DNA of 64,000 nucleotides from Centrapalus pauciflorus (taxonomy: Eukaryota; Streptophyta; Magnoliopsida; Asterales; Asteraceae): NCBI GenBank assembly GCA_020465985.1, contig JAANYP010000748.1, forward strand, positions 38,501 through 102,500, written 5' to 3'. Below, in pieces: positions 54,326-64,000 of this stretch. Made by a program: the position numbers and the translations under genes. Numbering within the stretch: position 1 is the stretch's first letter; each line of letters opens with the position of its first letter. The notes beneath the pieces were generated by a model, which worked only from the letters and a program-made list of their open reading frames with translations, ran no database searches and was not told the origin of the DNA.

Positions 54326-54362
54326 AGTGGGAGTATGTTAGTGTATGGTGTGTAAGGATGAC
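54313..54362 (+). promoter_or_regulatory. Element F polypurine tract in an inverted repeat
   Basis: Arms GTCGTCTTACACA (54313-54325) and TGTGTAAGGATGAC (54349-54362) pair over about 13 positions with one bulge and one mismatch. The loop holds AGTGGGAGTA and the first 13 bases of the 3' LTR. Confidence 0.7.
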
Positions 54363-54904
54363 ATTACTACTGCATCATGACTGATTTCATAAAACACTTA
54401 AGGGTCACACCGATGAGCACAACTGAGCAAATGCAATCAAACGATTGAATATATAATATTGGATATTGTTTATGACACAAAATGATCATTGAGATTAAAT
54501 TAGTGGATGATCAATTATATCTTAAAGTACGGGGACTAAAAGTGCAATATTAGATATTGTAGTGATTAATTGTCATTGGATGATAATTAAATAATAATTA
54601 TCTAGTCTTTTATTTATTATTGTATATTAAATAAAAGATGTATCTATTTGAATTGATATTATCATGTAGTTATTAGATAATTAGATGGATAATAATAAAC
54701 AAATAAATAGAGATAATTATAAATGATTATCTAGTCATTTATATATTATTAATTAGATAATATATAAAAGATAAATATTATTTAATAGATATATAATTTA
54801 GAGATAATTATATAAGGTTTAAATAATAAAGATAATTATTAAGACATATATTATATTATTATATTAGAGTTTGATTAAAACTCAAACTCTTAATTAATAA
54901 TATA

Positions 54905-55336
54905 CTAGTTTATTAACCCGTGTAATACACGGATAATTTTAATAAATCTTATCTTTTTCTCAAATTATATAAACTAAACTTTGAAATTAACACTAAAATT
55001 TGATATATTAAAATTTTTTATACAAGTCATATTTAACATATTTTATTATAATTAATTTTAAGTACAAGTTAGTCTAACGGAAAAGATAATCAATGATAAC
55101 ATTTAAGTTTGTTGTTATTATTATAATTAGTTAATAGCTTTTTTAAATATTGATTGTTGTAATTTAATTAGAACCTTAAGAATAGGAATATTTTTAGAAA
55201 TTTAAAAAAATTAATACTTATATTTTAAAAAATGTAAAGTACAAATGTCGGTTGGATATGAAGCCACGTGACATTATTAAGGTGATGACAAATGACAAAT
55301 ATGTTATTCATTTAAAAATATTTATAGATTTTAGAT
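54905..55336 (-). mobile_element. Non-autonomous Helitron-like element (probable)
   Basis: The minus strand ends ...CCGTGT-ATT-ACACGG, about ten bases, then CTAG followed by T. A short hairpin before a CTRR terminus inserted before T is the Helitron 3' signature. The 5' end is less certain; a TC start on the minus strand near 55336 is plausible. About 430 bp, no coding capacity. Confidence 0.55.
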
Positions 55337-55341
55337 ATATA

Positions 55342-55412
55342 TACACACACACACGACCGTATATTATAAGGGTGTGTGTGTGTGTGTGTACACACACACA
55401 CACACACACACA
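55342..55412. repeat. (CA)n / (TG)n composite microsatellite in F 3' LTR
   Basis: Short CA run, spacer, then TG followed immediately by CA, forming a long potential hairpin. Confidence 0.9.
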
Positions 55413-55738
55413 ACCCACGGATTGGGGAGGTAACACAAATCAGGAAACACAAAAGTTGTGTGTGTGGTGTTCGGCCGCAAACAACAAAAACCACTTGTTT
55501 TTCCCGTTTCTCGTCTGTTTGATTGCACGTGTCATCACTGGTGGATACCAAAAGAATCACATTCGTGTTTTTTCTTGTTATCGAATACAAATGTATGATT
55601 TTTATATGCTTTCACGTTTACTTATCTTATGTTTTACTTGATGATCCGTATATGAAATTCGTAAAAAGCTTCCGCAATGCGTTAATTCGATTAATGTTTA
55701 TGTTTTTTTTTTGTGAAAAACGATACGAATTCCCAACA

Positions 55739-56789
55739 GTTTGTATATATAAGACGCTTCCATACGAATTTTTGTTGATAAAATCGGTTAACTTCTAAAT
55801 CAACCGTCACGAGCGAAGTTGCACAGCAGCATCAGCACCATAACCTTCACTATGAAAGTTTTAACAAAAGTTGTTAAGGTTTCAACGTTTCTGAATCAAA
55901 TTAACACCCCAAATGATAAATTCCTACATCGAACCACGACTGGTGGCTCCACTCCTTGGACCCCACAAGTGTCACAACCCTAGTTGTAGTTCTAACCAAA
56001 ATCAAATAACTCATCAAGGAATTACACAAAAATAATAACAAAAAATGTTAAATAAAACTTATAACTAAATGTTTCATATTATCTACCATTTAGCTAAGAC
56101 TATCAAGATCATCATTATCCATTTATATATCCTCACGTGACCCCTTGTCTCATTCATAGCCATATCTAGATGACCTGTGTTTGCACAATGTTGAAAATTT
56201 CTTTCACCTTCCCATGTTAAGAATCTAAAGAAACATACTTTATATAGTAAGAATCTAATAAAAGTGATATAAATATATGAAATTTTGTACAAATGATCGG
56301 TCATTCACACAAATTTATTATGAATGATCAACCATTTATAGAAATTTCATATAATTCCAAGGTGTATTATATTGTTAGTTTTAAAAAATCATAAAAAATA
56401 TATAATAGCTTTTAAAAGTGGTACATTCACTACGAATTTTAAACCTACTATTTTGAAAAAAATACATACATACGCACGCGCGCACACACATATAACTTAA
56501 TTATTTACTTATGTTTATATTTATAGGCACACATTATATTTAATTTGTTAAGTATTATGATAAAAGTTCATATAATGAAAATAAGTATTATATATGTATA
56601 GAAAACATTATACTACCAAAATGTAAAAATTAATAAAATTACTCCATATTAATCTTATAAATATATAAGAATTATTAAATTAATATTAAAAGTGGAGTAG
56701 ATATAGATATATACGTATGTATGTACAAAATAAATTTTCAGTATTTATCAATTTGTGTATTGGAGCAGTTTTAGATACATATGTAAAAG
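55739..56789. other. Intergenic, no gene seen
   Basis: AT-rich DNA between element F and a CACTA terminus. No frame with protein features. GAATGATC / GATCATTC-type words near 56290-56330 form a weak inverted repeat. Confidence 0.5.
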
Positions 56790-56978
56790 TGGAGTAGTTA
56801 TAGGTATGTAGTGACTAAAAATGTATGTGTTTGTGTCACTAATTTAGAAAAAGTGTGGGTAAAAGATTGCTCTATACCTACATTTTTTTCATAAGTGTCA
56901 CTAAAAAGTAAGATATAGTGACACTTATTTTTGTGTCACTAAAAACGTGTGTATCTAAATGACACTTTTCTTGTAGTG
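56790..56978. mobile_element. CACTA transposon terminus (right end)
   Basis: The reverse complement of 56978 leftward starts CACTACAAGAAAAGTGTC, the standard CACTA end. Subterminal GTGTCACTA / TAGTGACAC motifs occur at about 56833, 56894, 56916 and 56933 in both orientations. The opposite end was not found, so the element is truncated or its left end is degenerate. Confidence 0.7.
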
Positions 56979-57239
56979 ACAAGATAATGTTTTCATTTGT
57001 TTTTTATTTTTACATTGAAGCAAATTTTGAAAAACATTACACAAATTGATAAAAACCTTACATTATTGCACACACTATAAACAAAGCATAATTTAAGAAT
57101 AGAAGTAGGTTACTTTGTCGTCCAAAAAAAATATACATTAATGATATCATAAAATCAATGATGACGAAACCACTTTAAGACGCATTATTAAATAGATGAC
57201 ATTATAAAGATGCATGTAATCCTCAAACACATATCAATA

Positions 57240-57240
57240 T

Positions 57241-57324
<84 letters not shown>
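57240..57324. repeat. (TC)n microsatellite
   Basis: About 85 bp of TC, bordering the left end of the next element. Confidence 0.97.
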
Positions 57325-57327
<3 letters not shown>

Positions 57328-57666
57328 CAGACCACGTTCAAATGAGTATAAGTTATTAGACAGCACACCTAAAGGTAACAATTTAAAAAAATTAATTTTT
57401 TCATAAATACTTTTTTAATATTTTTTCATAAATTCACACATTCTAAGGGCTTGAAATCACGAATCACATAAATTTACGTTTACATACATGTCAATTTATG
57501 TAAGTGTATGTTTATATTATTTTTAAGGAGATAAGAGTTGTGAATGTATGTAAAATTTACATATAATCTATATAATAATTAAAACATGTTTATGAAAAAA
57601 ATTTAAAAGTTTTTTCTAAATGATATATTCTGGTGCGCTGCATAATAAGTGGTACTCTATCGAACC

Positions 57667-57670
<4 letters not shown>
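57325..57670. mobile_element. Microsatellite-bounded inverted-repeat element, ~346 bp
   Basis: Left arm (57334 onward) GTTCAAATGAGTATAAGTTA..., right arm reverse complement (57666 leftward) GTTCGATAGAGTACCACTTA...; both end in CAGC-CACC. It lies between (TC)n and (TA)n tracts and has no coding capacity. Confidence 0.6.

Positions 57671-57747
<77 letters not shown>
57671..57747. repeat. (TA)n microsatellite
   Basis: About 77 bp of TA separating two inverted-repeat elements. Confidence 0.98.
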
Positions 57748-60690
<2,943 letters not shown>

Positions 60691-60779
60691 TATATATAAT
60701 CCAGATACACATAATTATAGTTATAATAAATTTATTTGTTTCATAGAAAATGATACAATGCATAATTTTGCAGTACTAA

Positions 60780-62470
60780 TTAAATACGAAAACATTATTA
60801 ATTTTCTTATCAAAAGTAGTATGAAATCTAACATATAATATGATAATGTTAATAATAGAATATTATACATACACAAAAAAATGAAATATTTTTTTTTAAT
60901 ATTTACCTCAAAATAAGTGTGATATTATAACAATTTAGAATAACACACCTAAATAGCATAAAGTGTTACATTTAGTAAAAGAACTAGTAATGTTTTGAAA
61001 TTATATTAAACGATGTAGTATTACCGGTACGTTGTAGCGGGATCATAAGTAAACAATAAAAATTTATAATTTCAAAATAATTTCGATGAAAAAAATTTTA
61101 TACTTATGTATAAATAAAAAATAATGCAACCATAATAATATATTCAAATTTTTATAGAATATAATATCAAATATTATAACAGAAAAAACAAAACATTTTA
61201 TATAATATATATAAAACAAAATAAATGGCCAACTACATACACGTCTCCTTAATAGAAATAGTTTATAAGATATTAAATTCTGTATCGAAATGCAAAAAAA
61301 AAAAAAATAATAATAATAATGCAATCAAAATGATATATTTGAATTTTGATAGAACAATTATATATTAAAATTTATTATTAAAAAAAATTTATCAATTATT
61401 ATATATAAAGTAATAAAGTAAATCAGTTGCTTATTTGTCAGATTGAGTTGTCTGGTTGCGAGATTTATTTTTCAATGAACAGTATCATGGTTATCGTTTG
61501 AAAAAAATATTTTGTATTGGTATATAAATAAAAATAATATAATCATAATGATATATTTGAATGTTTATATAATATAGTATCAAATGGTATAACAAAAAAA
61601 ATAAAACAGTTATATATTATATATAAAATAAAAAATAGGTCAGTTGTTAATTAAAATAGTTCCCACGGTAATAACTTTTATATCACATGTAGATAAAAAC
61701 AATGCGATCATAATGATATAGTCAAATTTTTATAAAAATATAATATATCAAAATTTATTATAGAAAAATAAAATCAAAAACATCATATATTATATATAAA
61801 GTAATAAAATAAGTCAACTGCTAGGCAGCCTGATTATCTGTAGTACAAAGTTTATAATAGTATCAAATGGTATAACAGAAAAATAAAACAGTTATATATT
61901 ATATATAAAATAAAAAAAAGGTTAGCTGCATAGTTGTGTGCTTAATGAAAATAGTTATGATGATAATAAATTTTTTATCGAAATGTAGATAAAAGCAATG
62001 AGATTATAATGATATATTCAATTTTTTATAAAATATAATATATCAAAAGTTATCATAGAAAAACAAAAACATTTATTATCAAGAGTAGTATGAAATCAAA
62101 CATATAATATGATAATGTTAATAATAAAATGTTATACATACACACGTAATATAATATTTTTTAATATTTACCTCAAAATAAGTGTGATATTATACCAACT
62201 TAATATATGCAACATTTTCATAGAACACATTAAATTTACATTCATCGATATCTTTAACGTTTTATTTTACATTAAATGTTTTACTCAATATAAATTACAT
62301 ATCTTAAAAATTATTTTTAGATAAACAGTGGTTCAAAACAACACACCTTAATAGCATAAGGCGTTACATTTTTTTTACTTATAAACATTAGTTTTTTGTC
62401 ATGTAGTCATTTATAAAAAAGAACTAGTAATGTTTTGAATTTATATTAAATAATGTTTCATATAATATTG
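60780..62470. repeat. AT-rich tandem and long direct repeats
   Basis: A block at 60790-61015 recurs at 62070-62465 with an extra insertion of about 110 bp (shared AGTAGTATGAAATC, ATATGATAATGTTAATAATA, ACCTCAAAATAAGTGTGATATTATA in pieces). Between them a unit of 170-215 bp with the phrase AATCATAATGATATATT recurs with divergence near 61115, 61310, 61525, 61695 and 61985. No coding content. It could be the subterminal or internal repeats of one large DNA element. Confidence 0.65.
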
Positions 62471-62666
62471 TTGGAATCAACACCTTAATAATATGAACAT
62501 TTTATTTTATTGTTTTAAACTTATTCAAAATGATGTTGTAATACATTCTTAAAACGTTGAATCAATCATATCAAAGAAAAATCAATCACATATCATGAGA
62601 AATGAAAAGTTCTTAATAAGAGAATATTTCATAAAAAAATGCTAGGTTATTTATCCATTCCTTATT

Positions 62667-63525
<859 letters not shown>

Positions 63526-63527
63526 TG

Positions 63528-63611
63528 ATCATCATCATCATCATCATCATTATCATTATCATTATCATTGCTATTGTTATTGCTATTGCTATTACTATTA
63601 CTATTATTACT
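63528..63611. repeat. (ATC)n and (ATT)n-like trinucleotide repeats
   Basis: ATC units grading into ATT, GCT ATT and ACT ATT variants. Confidence 0.95.
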
Positions 63612-63949
<338 letters not shown>

Positions 63950-64000
63950 TAAAAGAAAAACAACTTGCACTTTAAGCCCCTTGTTTTTGAAAAACCACCT

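Larger units (their letters stand above)
46174..55738 (+). mobile_element. Copia element F, Tork-like, degenerate
   Basis: LTRs at 46174-48560 and 54336-55738 share their start (TGTTAGTGTATGGTGTGTAA) and end (GATACGAATTCCCAACA). The primer site (48562-48574) and polypurine tract (54326-54335, AGTGGGAGTA) place it on the plus strand. Only gag fragments are clearly readable. The flanking pentamers TGTTG and GTTTG do not match convincingly, so I cannot confirm a target duplication. Confidence 0.8.
54336..55738 (+). mobile_element. Element F 3' LTR with a Helitron-like insertion
   Basis: 1403 bp. It matches the 5' LTR at both ends but carries a different insertion (54905 to about 55336) where the 5' LTR has the (TA)n-bounded element. 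Confidence 0.8.

Overview
This window is plant intergenic DNA. I find no intact host gene, no rRNA or tRNA gene and no CRISPR array. The repeat classes are angiosperm: Ty1/copia elements of the Sirevirus lineage, a Ty3/gypsy chromovirus-type element with a 2.4 kb LTR running from TGTAACATCCCG to GGGGTGTGACA, CACTA and Helitron ends, and MITE-like elements. These suggest a eudicot, possibly an Asteraceae; the family guess is inference.

Layout. 1-4814 is the 5' end of a minus-strand Ty3/gypsy element. 4815-9878 is repeat-derived DNA with two MITE-like elements and a G-rich minisatellite. 9879-45600 is a tower of nested copia insertions. The oldest layer, C (minus), is split by B (minus, 11318-44019, TSD ATATA). 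B is itself split twice: by A (minus, 11633-25247, TSD ATCTC) inside its 3' LTR, and by D (plus, 29407-42781, TSD GAAAT/GAAAC) in its 5' part. My hand counts of LTR differences agree with the nesting order: B 10/406, D 7/654, A 2/662. 46174-55738 is a degenerate Tork-like copia element, F (plus), whose two LTRs carry different secondary insertions. 56790-60690 holds a CACTA end and a chain of microsatellite-bounded elements with terminal inverted repeats, one with hierarchical palindromic tandem repeats. 60780-62470 is an AT-rich tandem-repeat array. 62771 to about 63525 is the 5' end of another B-family copy, G (plus), and the window closes in trinucleotide repeats and a dispersed repeat.

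A and D are the same family in opposite orientation and show the full gene order: LTR, tRNA-iMet primer site, leader, gag (958 aa, two zinc knuckles), pol (protease, integrase, RT, RNase H), a 2.1-2.2 kb spacer, an env-position ORF (1011 aa in A), polypurine tract, LTR. In A, gag and the env-position ORF are open, but pol has a homopolymer frameshift and a sharply bounded island of small indels over RT/RNase H that looks more like an assembly error than decay. In D, gag-pol stays in one register but carries six nonsense codons, and the env-position ORF is frameshifted.

The most interesting signals are structural. Inverted repeats place the polypurine tract and the first bases of the LTR in a hairpin loop in three copia families with unrelated stem sequences. 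B carries an array of hairpins whose stems co-vary between units. A and D share three tetraloop hairpins in the pol-env spacer, and a TTCGAA/CTCGAG palindromic motif fills their non-coding segments. Both pol and the env-position ORF are preceded by matching splice-acceptor-like sequences.
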